64,000 bases of DNA, taken from assembly GCA_010672965.1 (NCBI GenBank), contig JAAHFN010000009.1:70682-134681 (forward strand), written 5' to 3'. The DNA is from Oscillatoria sp. SIO1A7 (GTDB lineage: Bacteria; Cyanobacteriota; Cyanobacteriia; Cyanobacteriales; Laspinemataceae). Below the pieces are notes generated by a model. It saw only the letters and a program-made list of their open reading frames with translations. It made no database searches and had not been told where the DNA came from. The translations under genes and the position numbers were made by a program. Below, piece after piece: positions 9,681 through 18,594 of the stretch; within the stretch, counting starts at the first letter, position 1, and each line of letters begins with the position of its first letter.

Positions 9681-10308
9681 CCATTCTTTGGAGAAAATCC
9701 GTCCAAGTTATTTTGCAATCGGACAAGGAGCCTTTAGGTAAAGTGCGGATTAATACCTTGTGAGAGCCAACATAACGTATGGGATTAAGTTCTCGACGAT
9801 TAAAGCTTCTGGTGTTGCCCGGAGCAACAATAGCCCCAATAATTTTATAATCATCTGGATTGCTATAAACCTCTTCTAACGTTTGAGATTTATTGATAAC
9901 TGGCATATATTTAACGATCTGTTCTATAGATTCGAGCAATTGCTTAAATTTATTCTCTTCTTGTTTTTTCTTTACTAATACATGACGCAACTCGACGACA
10001 ATCAGGTAACAATCGCCTTGATAGGAACCAATGATTAAATAATCGGCCTGCCTCCCGGTCCACCGATCTTTCTGGGCTGCATAGTCGGCATATTTTTCTA
10101 GCTCGCAGACGGCCAGCGGAAAGTCATCGGCCTCCAGGATAAACCAATAATAATAAGCGCGATCGCTCTCGGGTATAGATTGATGGAGTAAGACCTCATC
10201 TCCTGAACTAACGATCTGACAAAAGTCATCTAAGCCACTGGGCGTTTCTTCAATTTTAACTATTGGAATATCTTTAGGTAAGTTATCCCCCGTACAATCT
10301 AATGGCAT
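9655..10308 (-). CDS. Unknown protein with possible PD-(D/E)XK-like nuclease core
   Basis: A 217-aa soluble protein of no family I can name with confidence. The middle reads ADYLIIGSYQGDCYLIVVEL followed by RHVL. A hydrophobic strand ending D-(x)n-E-L-R resembles the D...ExK core of restriction-type nucleases, with R replacing K. That is an inference only. The gene starts 6 bp after the stop of the upstream ATPase gene (10315-11550), so the two almost certainly form one operon. The last residues (MGVGDRSYR) are encoded by the adjacent repeat array, so the natural C terminus may have been altered. An ATPase plus small nuclease-like partner is a common two-gene defence layout. Confidence 0.6.
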   Translation of the reverse strand: MPLDCTGDNLPKDIPIVKIEETPSGLDDFCQIVSSGDEVLLHQSIPESDRAYYYWFILEADDFPLAVCELEKYADYAAQKDRWTGRQADYLIIGSYQGDCYLIVVELRHVLVKKKQEENKFKQLLESIEQIVKYMPVINKSQTLEEVYSNPDDYKIIGAIVAPGNTRSFNRRELNPIRYVGSHKVLIRTLPKGSLSDCKITWTDFLQRMGVGDRSYR

Positions 10309-10314
10309 TATAAT

Positions 10315-11550
10315 CTAGCTCCACAATATATCATAAGCTTGAATGTGGTTATATTCCATCTCAAGATTGCCCAGTACGCTTGAAAGCTTACTTTCATCTA
10401 ACTCTCCAGATTCCCGATCGCGAATTGAAATAGCAGTGCCATCCGAAAATAAATAGGCGGAAAGCAGATTGGGATTTAATCTTTGTGAAGCTACTGGAAG
10501 ACCGGAGAAGTCTTTATTTTGCAAATTTTGAGCTGCCAACACTAAATTATTCAAGACATATAAGATAAACAGCGAGTGGGTTGTAATTACAAGTCGAAAT
10601 CCTTTGTTGCATAAATATGCTAAGAGTTTAGCGATCGCTACCTGAGCAGAAGGATGTAAGTGAGTTTCCGGTTCTTCGATATGGATGAATAGAGGTCTTT
10701 GCCAGGGTTCCCAGCCAAACATTGCTTGAGCCATTGACACCATTGGCCAGGTTTCCATCTGTCCCGAAGATGCCATTTCTATTTCGATTGGGCGCTCGCT
10801 CTGTTCGGGCATCCATTGCCATCTGCGAGCATAAGAGCCTTTGCGAGAAAAAACTGCCCGTCCCCTTAGTTCGCGGGCAATAATATCCTCAATTTCACTG
10901 GCTTCTAATGGCAGCTCTCCATCTTTTTCTTCTTGCCATTTTTGATGAGTATCTGCTGCTTTAAACAAAACCCTTGTAAATTCTCGCATCGTTATTGGCA
11001 AGTCTCTACTTCCCAGAGATTGGGGAGCGGAGTTAATCAGACGAGAAAAGAACGAGCGCTCTGCTGGAACAAACACGGCCTGGGATTGAATTTCTCCTGA
11101 CGATGCCGGATTATCTGCTACTTTTGTTAACCACGATTCAATCTCCTTTCTTAATTTATTTTTTGGTATAATCTGTCGGTTTTGCTCGTGGTAGGTAATT
11201 GTCCAATCGCGATCTGGTTGGTCGGTTTGTTTTCTAATATATTGAATATTGACGCTCTTGCCCATCACAAAAGAGGAGAAGGATCCAGAACTATTTTCTC
11301 CCGAACGAATACCTTCAATGACTTTTGTAACACTAACATCCGGTACATCCTGTTTTGAATGACCAGAAATCAAATATTGAGCATCGCGGAAAAAATACAA
11401 CAACTGGCTTACCAAAGACTTGCCAGTTCCTTGCGGCCCAATAAAAACTGTCAGAGGAGATATTTCTAGGACGAGGGGGGAACTTACAGCCCGGATTGGA
11501 CCTAAATGTCCTTCAATTGAAATACTTTCCCGAATAGGTTGGTCTATCAT
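10315..11550 (-). CDS. AAA ATPase of the OLD/AAA_15-AAA_21 type
   Basis: A 411-aa ABC-like ATPase. It has Walker A GPQGTGKS at 38-45, a signature-like ASSGQMETWPM, Walker B FIHIEEPETHLHP and the H-loop LVITTHS. This order matches the SMC/OLD-like ATPases found in overcoming-lysogenization and related systems. No TOPRIM nuclease domain follows, so any nuclease must be supplied in trans. The adjacent 217-aa gene is the obvious candidate. Proteins of this type use ATP to gate an effector. Substrate and trigger are unknown. The start ATG at 11550 precedes a glutamate-rich N terminus (MIDQPIRESISIEG). The gene pair lies beside the NACHT-HEAT gene but on the opposite strand. Confidence 0.8.
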   Translation of the reverse strand: MIDQPIRESISIEGHLGPIRAVSSPLVLEISPLTVFIGPQGTGKSLVSQLLYFFRDAQYLISGHSKQDVPDVSVTKVIEGIRSGENSSGSFSSFVMGKSVNIQYIRKQTDQPDRDWTITYHEQNRQIIPKNKLRKEIESWLTKVADNPASSGEIQSQAVFVPAERSFFSRLINSAPQSLGSRDLPITMREFTRVLFKAADTHQKWQEEKDGELPLEASEIEDIIARELRGRAVFSRKGSYARRWQWMPEQSERPIEIEMASSGQMETWPMVSMAQAMFGWEPWQRPLFIHIEEPETHLHPSAQVAIAKLLAYLCNKGFRLVITTHSLFILYVLNNLVLAAQNLQNKDFSGLPVASQRLNPNLLSAYLFSDGTAISIRDRESGELDESKLSSVLGNLEMEYNHIQAYDILWS

Positions 11551-11559
11551 AATTTGCTT

Positions 11560-12080
11560 CTTTCATTAGAAAAACCGGGAGCGGGCAAGCGAATTGTAGA
11601 TTTTGTCGAGGAATCTGCCATCCCCCATGCCATGTTTAGCATACTGCGTGAGTACCGTTGGGGCGATCGCGGAGTCGAAGCCCCAACGGTATATATGTAA
11701 CTGCGCGATCGCCCCAACGGTGACTTATTACCTTGAGACTTATTACCTTGAGACTTTTAACTTTTGACTTATTACCTTGAGACTTTTGACTTCCGCGCAC
11801 TTATTAGTTCTAGACCTTCGCCAAAAAGGCAAAGGTTTAGAATTAGCATCCTTGTCAATACGACATCAGGCAATCTACCAGCTCTGATAGGTTGGAACCA
11901 AAAAAAAAGTTAGTCACTTTACACTCAAATTTTAGCTTGAAAGGACAAAGGCAAAAATGCGATCGCGTTATCTAGTGCAGCTCGGCAGAAACAATAAGCG
12001 AGCGCCAGATAGCAGCCGATAGCCCGGACTCAAAATAATTTTGAATGCGTGAATTTTGAACTCCGCACAGCGGCAGGGGT
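11560..12080. repeat. Gene-free spacer with HIP1-type and other short repeats
   Basis: No coding region is supported. The stretch contains HIP1-linked units with ACGGTATATA or ACGGTGAC at 11660-11725, three copies of a CTTATTACCTTGAGA unit at 11723-11785 and AT-rich sequence to about 11940. It separates the ATPase operon from the RNA candidate that follows. Confidence 0.6.
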
Positions 12081-12110
12081 TTGGAGCCCCCCGTCGGGCA
12101 CTGCTATAAT
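12081..12110 (+). promoter_or_regulatory. Sigma70-like promoter of the RNA candidate
   Basis: TTGGAG at 12081-12086 and a perfect TATAAT at 12105-12110 are separated by 18 bp. Transcription would start near 12117, just before the structured segment that ends in a strong terminator. Confidence 0.6.
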
Positions 12111-12116
12111 TCTTTC

Positions 12117-12434
12117 TGTTTCTACAATCTAGAAAAGGCAAGGAGGTCCGTTGCCCACTTACCAGTGCTAAAAAAGAAGACGAATTTCTCCCAAGGGAAA
12201 CCCACCCGCTGCAGCGATCTCTTGCACGATCGCTGCCGGTCTAAGGGTGGGCTATCTTCCCAGCCGGGCTATTGGAGGCGTGCCAATGGACTACTTTGCC
12301 CAGAGTCCAAAGGCTACCCCATACGAACCCGGTTTAAGGGAGAAGTTTTTTTTCTTCGAGTGAGAAAACCTCCTTGCTAGGTTTACTGTTTTTGCTTTTA
12401 TAAAAGGTCGCGTTTAGTCGCGGCCCTTTTTTTT
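12117..12434 (+). ncRNA. Structured non-coding RNA candidate, class unresolved
   Basis: Between a TATAAT promoter and a rho-independent terminator lie about 318 nt with strong pairing and no convincing protein. GCAAGGAGGT (about 12139) pairs perfectly with ACCTCCTTGC (about 12368), closing a domain of about 240 nt. Inside are an ACCCACC/GGTGGG stem enclosing a hairpin CAGCGATC/GATCGCTG, a GGACT/AGTCC hairpin and a TTCTCCC/GGGAGAA pairing. The size and long-range closure would suit 6S RNA, but I do not see its signature clearly. RNase P RNA, tmRNA and SRP RNA motifs are absent. Confidence 0.5.
12404..12434 (+). terminator. Rho-independent terminator
   Basis: The stem GGTCGCG/CGCGGCC (one G-T pair) has a TTTAGT loop and is followed by eight T residues. 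It closes the RNA candidate starting near 12117. Confidence 0.8.
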
Positions 12435-12919
12435 GCTCCTCTAACGGAGCCATGAAAGTATATTAGCACAGCTTTGCTCGAACTTTAACGTTAAATAGAA
12501 AAATTTTTTGCACTTCTGCACTTCCCGCACTTCCTCCACTGTCGCATGGCCTACTCCTACAGGCTCGGTGGCCATTAGCCGATCGCCGGCCGACAGACTT
12601 GCCCTGCACCACAAACATTCGCGGCAGAACAGTCCACCGCATTGTTCGAGAAAGCAGATTTCTTCTTACAGTTATGCCACATTTGACTATCCCACAGGTA
12701 ACAGGTTCTTCAGGACTTGTCTTGTAAAACTGTTGTAATGCAAACGTAAAAATGTAAAGTATAAAATTAAATTATTTTAAGCATAATCCTTGCAGAGCTT
12801 GACTATAGAGAGTTTTTGTGTTATAATATATAATGTAGCATTCCAGCCAAACAAGGAAATTTAGTATCAATGCCATCTTTAGCTCAGCTCAGTCTAATGA
12901 CAAATTTGCTTAAATTTAG

Positions 12920-13052
12920 GGGAGCAATTCAATTTTGCAAGGGATACATAGCAATGTAGGTTGGGTTGAGGAACGAAACCCAACAAAACTGACGCTATTG
13001 TTGGGTTTCGTTCCTCAACCCAACCTACTACTTACAAAAGTGAAATGCTCCC
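12920..13052. repeat. MITE family B, copy 1, in the ISL3 transposase
   Basis: This 133-bp element has inverted termini GGGAGCAATTCAATTTTGCAA and GGGAGCATTTCACTTTTGTA (right, inverted). It is flanked by a perfect 8-bp duplication AAATTTAG (12912-12919 and 13053-13060). Its core is a long perfect hairpin (12956-13028) with arms GTAGGTTGGGTTGAGGAACG and complement. There is no coding capacity. Confidence 0.9.
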
Positions 13053-13070
13053 AAATTTAGTAATTTTAAA

Positions 13071-13257
13071 GGTTCTTCAGGACTTTTCTTGTAAAGGTTT
13101 CGGTAGATAGAGGGCAAAACCCTTACTATATCTAGCTTACGGGCTGCTTACGCCAGCATTTTGTATCAAAATTACCGAAAATGACACGAATGCCTCTACT
13201 GATAAGATTTTGCTCCCTTTTTTGGAAGTAATTTTGTAAGGACAGTCCGGAAGAGCC
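13071..13257. repeat. MITE family C, ISL3-derived, in the ISL3 transposase
   Basis: This 187-bp element has termini GGTTCTTCAGGACTTTTCTT and, inverted from the right, GGCTCTTCCGGACTGTCCTT. They closely match the ends of the surrounding ISL3 element. A perfect 8-bp duplication ATTTTAAA flanks it (13063-13070 and 13258-13265). It looks like a non-autonomous derivative that jumped into its parent family. Confidence 0.88.
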
Positions 13258-15340
13258 ATTTTAAAGTTATCGACTATAGCATTAAAGAAGACATTGGTGT
13301 ATTTTTAAAAATAGAAAAAACCGACAAAAAAGCAATCTGCCCATGCTGCGGCCGGACAACAGACAAATTACATCAAAATTATTGGAGTCTAGTTAAAGAT
13401 TTACCTTTGGGAGACCAATCTGTATATTTGCAAGTAAATCCCAGCTGTTTAGAGGTGCGATAGCTGCAAAAATAAATTTACTGAAGAACTAGGAATAGTC
13501 AAAAAAAACCAAACGCATACAATACGATTAAGAGATAAAATTGTGTCTGATGTTTTGTCAAGTGACGTAAAAAACGCAGCCAAAAAAAATTATTTGAGTC
13601 AAGGAGAGTTAGAAACAATGTTAAAAGATAAATACGATGAATTAAAAGAATAAAAACCTACGGGATTGAGAAAAATAGGCATAGATGAAATAGCTGTAGT
13701 AAAAAGAAAAAAAATTATTATGTTGGTGGATTTGGAGAAAAAAAAGGTCATAGGAATGATAGAGGGTAGGAAAAAAGATATTATCAAAAAGTATCTATAA
13801 GCTTCGTGAGACAAGGTATTGAGCGAAATAAAAAAAGTAAGTATAGATTTATTTCAGCTCTATAAAAGTTTAGTAAAAGAGCTGATGCTTCAAGCGGAAA
13901 TAGTAGCAGACAGATTTCATGTAATGAAGAAGATAAATGAAGAGTTAGATAGCCAACGAAAGAAAATAAAAAGGTTAGCACAAAAGGAGGGAAATTATCA
14001 AGAAAAAGAAAAAATATTAGAGACAATAAATAAAAGTAAGTATGCGCTTTTAAAAAATGAAGAGGATTTAAAAGAATCGGAAAAGGAGAAAATTAATGCT
14101 ATTAGAAGATATCTGCCTCGATTGGGAGAAATGCATGTGCTTAAAGAGGAATTTAGAGAGATATTTGAGAAAAGTAAGTCTTGGCTTGAAGGATTATTAA
14201 AATTAGGCGATTGGCTTGATAAAAGTAGGGAGTTATTTACATCAAGTTGCGGTACTATTAAAAGATGGATTGGCGAAATAATTGCTTATTTTGACGATAA
14301 AATTAGCCAAGGAACAGTTGAAGTTATCAATAATAAATTAAAACTAATCAAAAGGAAAGGTTATGGGTCTAGAAACTTCAATAACTTTGAAATAAGAGCA
14401 TTTTTAACCTGGCATTTTTCTAGTTAGTTTTACAAGATAAGTCCTGAAGAGCCAGGTAACAGGACTAGCAACTTGGAGTTTTGGTATGGCGATGACTCGT
14501 TCTAGCAGTTTATCAAAGGTATCGGAATTCATCGCACTTGTCAACGAAGAGTTGCCCAATACAGTACGTACCCTTGTTAAAAGAGTGATATCGGAACTCA
14601 TCAGACAAAAAAGAGCAAAAAAGAACGGAGTTGAATGTAACTAATTGTTTTGCTCCGTTGCTTAATTGGCTTGTTTCGTCATGGCCGGAAGATAATTATT
14701 GCTTGCCCTTAGCAATGGATGCAACCAACATTGGAGACAACTTTACAGTTCTTTCGATTCATGTTTTAGATCGCGGTTGTGGTATTCCCTAAGCGATGGA
14801 AAATAGTAAAAACAACGGCAAAGGGATCCTGGAAACCTTTATGGCTAGAATTATTCGACCATCTTCAAGGTATCGTACCAACATCAAAGTATTTGCCGAT
14901 AGAGGTTTGTATGCTCCCTGGTTGTACGCTCGAATAGTTTCACTCTTGCTGGCATCCCATGTTACGAATCAATCATCAAGGCTTTTTTCGGGCGGGAGCT
15001 GATTGGGAGCCCCTAATCAGTCTAGCTCCTCATAGCGGTATAGATTGGTCTGGAAGGGTGACTTGTTTTAAAAGCAATCCACTTGAGAAGGTTACTTTAT
15101 TAGTTCGTCCTTGATGATGGTTATAAAGAGCCAATGTTTATAGTGACAGATTTAGAGACAAATATTGCCCGCGCCTTGTGGTATATGCGCTATTGGATTG
15201 AATGTAGTTATAGAGATATCAAAAGTGATGGATGGCAATGGCAGAGAACTCGTTTAAGCTGTCCAGAAAGAGCAGAACGAATATGGTTGGCAATGGCAGT
15301 GGCTACTATTTTTACTGTATCTATAGGGGGTGATGCTGAC

Positions 15341-15465
15341 GGGAGCATTTCAATTTCGTATCTAGCCGCCTCGCCCCTTGGGCTTAGCCGCTCCTAGACG
15401 GAGCCTGGCGCGGCTACACAAACAAAGCCCTTTGGGCTACCTTGTTACAAAAGTGAAATGCTCCC
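15341..15465. repeat. MITE family B, copy 2, in the IS4-like gene
   Basis: This 125-bp element has termini GGGAGCATTTCAATTTCGTA and, inverted from the right, GGGAGCATTTCACTTTTGTA. It is flanked by a perfect 8-bp duplication ATGCTGAC (15333-15340 and 15466-15473). The core differs completely from copy 1 (TAGCCGC...GCGGCTA palindrome), so only the ends are shared. Confidence 0.9.
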
Positions 15466-15763
15466 ATGCTGACCGGGTTGCGAAGCATTCAGATATACTG
15501 GAAGAACACCAAATAAAAGAAGATAGATCCTTAGGGAAAAACCCGGAGCCAATACCCAAAAAAATTATTGCTAACATTTCCTGTTTCTCGCGAGGTTTAT
15601 TGACCATTTTAGCCGCAATACTCAAGGGTAAAGATATCTGTTTTAGACCATTTTACCCCTCACCTTGGCCAGATTCGGAAGAACTGCCCGTTCCTAACGC
15701 TCTTTTATGACTCTCGGAGTATTAAAATAGAAAAAAAATTATCCTTATTTCCAGAAATAGTCC

Positions 15764-16777
15764 ATGACAGCTCCAAAGATCCCTATAGCTACGATAAGTC
15801 TAGTGGATGATTATTGTAACTTATACTCAGACTTGTTTCCAGAAGTGAGGACATTTGAAAATTTCAAATATATTCATGTTGGTATAATTTCCGACATTAA
15901 ACGTAAGTCACTACCTGCGATCGCTCCTTGTCGTAGGTTTACACGACGCACAACCATTACAAAACTTTTTAACAGAGTCACCCTGGGATGTAAAAGAGTT
16001 GAGACAGCGGCGACTCGATTTGACGAGTCATTGGCTAGCTGGTCGGCCATTTAAGCTAGTTATAGATGATAGTGGAGATAAAAAAAAAGGAAAGCATACA
16101 GATTATGTTGCTCGCTAATATATAGTAAATTTAGGTAAAGTAGAAAATGGAATTGTTTCGGTCAACGCTTACGGGGTTATAGAAAATGTAATCAACGCCG
16201 CTGCTATTTAAAATTTTTAAACCTCGCTAAGCGTCTTAAAGCTGGGGATAAATATAAGACAAAACCAGAACTAGCCGTGGAAATAATTAAAGAAGTGCTA
16301 GCGTTAAATTTTAAGATATAATTAGTTTTAGCAGATAGTATTTATGGAGAAAGTACGACGTTTTTCGGGGCTCTTAATCAATTAAAACTATCCTACATAC
16401 TATCAGTAAAATCTAACCATTTTGACTGGCTGAAATCTAATGAAGGCGTTACTTATGGTGAATGGCAAAAATTTAGTATAATTTTTACTAATGGTGAAAT
16501 TGAGAGAAGATATATTCAAGAAATTAAAGTAGGCATACAGCCGGTTACTTATTGGAGATTGACTACAGATACAGAAAAATTGCCTGGAAATAAAACTAGA
16601 TATTTAATGACTAACATAAAAGGAGATATAGAAACCATGCTTGGCAATAAGTATGGGTTTAGAAATTGGATTGAATATGCTTACAAACAGGCGAAAAACG
16701 AGTTGGGATGGGCTGATTTTAGGGTGACAGACTATAAGCAAATAGAAAAGTGGTGGGAGATAGTGACGATCGCCTAA
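15764..16777 (+). pseudogene. IS701-family transposase remnant
   Basis: The opening MTAPKIPIATISLVDDYCNL, FPEVRTFENFKYIHVG is followed by a frameshift after KSLPAIA near 15918. It then reads VVGLHDAQPLQNFLTESPW, ELRQRRLDLTSHWLAGR, KLVIDDSGDKKKGKHTDYVA, and later AYKQAKNELGWADFRVTDYK. These are hallmarks of IS701 transposases (DDSGDKKKG is the first catalytic acid). Stops near 16118, 16210 and 16321 and the frameshift make it non-functional. The 3' end decays into HIP1 repeats after 16777. Confidence 0.8.
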
Positions 16778-16839
16778 TGGTTAGCCAACAAACCTTAGCT
16801 CGGTTGCCAAATGCTACTCCAGAAGAAAAGGTATATAAC

Positions 16840-17090
16840 TGCGATCGCCCGGACGGTATATAACTGCGATCGCCTGACCGGCTTCGACTCCGCGAGCGCC
16901 CTAACGGTATATAACTGTGCGATCGCCTGCTGCCAAACCTGAGTTTTTCCCGTTCTGCTTGCCCAATGCCCAATGCGAACATACCCAATGCCACCCACCC
17001 CCCGACCCCCTCCCAAGAGCTTTTTAAGGGGGGCTTAAGACTATTGCCCTCCTTAAAAAGCTCTTGGGAGGGGGGTTGGGGGGATCGTTA
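16840..17090. repeat. HIP1-linked repeats and an inverted repeat
   Basis: Three units joining a GCGATCGCC/GCGAGCGCC octamer to ACGGTATATAACTG lie at 16840-16925. Further on, CCCTCCCAAGAGCTTTTTAA (about 17008) pairs with its complement ending near 17083 to form a long hairpin. No gene is seen from 16778 to 17292. Confidence 0.65.
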
Positions 17091-17292
17091 CCTGCGGAAA
17101 AATGGCGCAGATATTATTTAAAAACCCCCGCTTTCTATATCCGGTTCGGAGCCTAACCGATTTAACGCAAACTGCATTGACAAATACAGATTACAGTTAC
17201 AAAACGCGCTTTTGCTTAATAAAATTGCAATAGTTTGACTAAAAGCTGACCGCTGACCGCTGACCGCTTACTGCTATAATTTCAATTGCTAT

Positions 17293-17904
17293 ATGGAAAG
17301 TTCTGATTGGCTCGTAACCGAAGATGGCCAGTGCCTTGCCTGCAATGTACCCAAGGAAGAGGAATTTCCGTCGCGGCCTTATCGGCTCTATCGGTTTTTG
17401 ACAGATGTAGAGAATATTCTTTGGCATATACCGGAAGATAGCGATCGCCTAGAAGCGATTCGTCCTTTAGTGCGTCGCTTGCTCGTTAGTTCCGACTGGT
17501 TGCAAGGAGAATATATCAATCCCGACCCAGAAACTGGCTGGTCTGTATTGATGCTTTATGACGAACCGGATTTCCCGCTCACAGTGCAGATGGTAGCTTG
17601 GCTGCCCGGAAGCAAGTCGCCGATTCATAACCACGGCACTTGGGGGGTGGTAGCTCTAGTGAGCGGGGAAGAAAAAAATAACTTTTGGCGGCGTTCCCCT
17701 GCCCCAGAATTGCCAGACCGAATCGAACCAGCGGGCGATCGCATCTTAGTTCCCGGCGATATTATCAGTTTTTTGCCCGATGCCATTCACAGCGTAGAAC
17801 CCTTGGGCGACGAACCAACGATTACCTTTAATCTCTACGGCGAAACCAATTACGATCGCCGCTTTGAATTCGATACAACAAATAATACCGCGCAAGTCTT
17901 TTAG
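17293..17904 (+). CDS. Cupin protein related to cysteine dioxygenases
   Basis: A 203-aa single-cupin protein. The metal-binding motif IHNHGTWGVVALVSGEEKN supplies two histidines, and the second cupin motif PGDIISFLPDAIHSVEP supplies the third. The layout matches the cysteine dioxygenase-like or PCD-like cupins widespread in cyanobacteria, which typically bind Fe(II) and oxidise small thiols or related molecules. The substrate cannot be read from sequence. There is no signal peptide. The upstream spacer carries AGCTGACC repeats, and downstream is a GGGTGTAG repeat with its complement, which could act as a transcription stop. Confidence 0.75.
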   Translation: MESSDWLVTEDGQCLACNVPKEEEFPSRPYRLYRFLTDVENILWHIPEDSDRLEAIRPLVRRLLVSSDWLQGEYINPDPETGWSVLMLYDEPDFPLTVQMVAWLPGSKSPIHNHGTWGVVALVSGEEKNNFWRRSPAPELPDRIEPAGDRILVPGDIISFLPDAIHSVEPLGDEPTITFNLYGETNYDRRFEFDTTNNTAQVF

Positions 17905-18132
17905 GGTGTAGAGTGTAGGGTGTAGGGCCCCACACCCCACACCCCACGCCCTACATTCTACTGGGTGCGGGTGGCGGAGTTTCTGTCTCGCCTTCCTCGC
18001 CTTCAGCGGCTGTAGAGAAGAATTGCCGCGTAATCCAAGCAGTGAGAAGCTGATGTTGCTCTGACTCCCATTCCCCAAGCCGATGGGACAATAAAAAATT
18101 GTCCAGTGGTCTTGCTAAGGGAATTGCCCCCT

Positions 18133-18374
18133 TATCAAGACTTCTTAGTTTGTGGCATTAGTACCCAAATCAAGAAGTGGTGGGTTTTGATGATGTCATT
18201 TCTCCAGACGATTCAGACTTTATTGCTAGTGGCTTGAGAGTAAAATCTTTAATTAGATTGGGTTTTATTGCTGTAGTCCCTCGTACTAGAGCCCTCGGTT
18301 CTATCGGTTCAATCTCATCAGCAAGGCATGAGCGTTTGCTGATGAGATTGAGTAATTACCTGGTCAGTAATTGA
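18133..18374 (+). pseudogene. MazF/PemK-type toxin C-terminal remnant
   Basis: Frame one reads YQDFLVCGISTQI, then a one-base shift near 18170 leads to EVVGFDDVISPDDSDFIASG, LRVKSLIRLGFIAVVPR and the C-terminal SSARHERLLMRLSNYLVS. These correspond to the last two thirds of MazF-family endoribonucleases. The N-terminal beta strand and start codon are missing and no antitoxin precedes it. It is a decayed toxin gene. Confidence 0.6.
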
Positions 18375-18594
18375 TTGGCATCGAGAAAGTCTATCGCGTT
18401 TTTCCCAGCAAAGAGCGATCGCCTACCAAGCAAAGAAACCGGTTTTTTTAGATAAATGTATGCTTCGTAAGCGATATGTTTGATAAAAACCCGGTTTCTG
18501 AGTCACGGGCGATCGCTTTTTTATTTGGCAATAAGCGCGCTTGCAGAGGTTATGGCGGATATATGGGGGAAAAGAGGCGCAAGCAAATGCCTAA

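Larger units (their letters stand above)
12870..14427 (+). pseudogene. ISL3-family transposase, broken by two MITEs and frameshifts
   Basis: With both nested MITEs removed, the N terminus reads MPSLAQLSLMTNLLKFSNF, KVIDYSIKEDIGVFLKIEKT and the zinc-ribbon CPCCGRTTDKLHQNYWSLV. A frameshift follows VNP near 13446 before CDSCKNKFTEELGIVKK. In-frame stops lie near 13650 and 13798. The DDE core is still visible as KIGIDEIAVVKRK, and EIVADRFHVMKKINEEL appears in the open segment 13819-14427, which ends FEIRAFLTWHFSS. The gene cannot make an intact protein. Confidence 0.85.
12704..14453 (+). mobile_element. ISL3-family element inserted in the IS4-like gene
   Basis: The termini are GGTTCTTCAGGACTTGTCTT on the left and, inverted, GGCTCTTCAGGACTTATCTT on the right. 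A perfect 8-bp target duplication AGGTAACA sits at 12696-12703 and 14454-14461. Eight-base duplications and terminal repeats of this type are normal for ISL3. The 1750-bp length includes two smaller nested insertions. Without them and their extra target copies it would be about 1.41 kb. Confidence 0.9.
12674..15710 (+). pseudogene. IS4-like transposase, interrupted by an ISL3 element and a MITE
   Basis: Removing the ISL3 element (12704-14453, plus one target copy) joins MPHLTIPQV to TGLATWSFGMAMTRSSSL, EFIALVNEELPNTVRT in one frame. After a frameshift near 14575 the reading continues LKEWYRNSSDKKEQKR, LPLAMDATNIGDNFTVLS, VFADRGLYAPWLY, FIVTDLETNIARALWYMRYW and ECSYRDIKSDGWQWQRTRLS. These are DDE motifs of IS4-type transposases, with the last holding the YREK-like block. 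Removing the MITE at 15341-15465 restores GGDADRVAKHSDILEEHQ to the stop at 15710. Several in-frame stops remain around 14790 and 15000-15120. The ends of the element itself were not identified. Confidence 0.75.

Noticed and set aside
9341-9718. Open frames with repeating RSGARRVIFTY and ERYVNITLRAP
   Set aside because: They are translations of the 33-bp DNA repeat, which has no stop in those frames.
12081-12380. Possible 99-aa protein starting at the RNA candidate
   Set aside because: No ribosome site or family, and strong RNA pairing plus promoter and terminator fit a non-coding RNA better.
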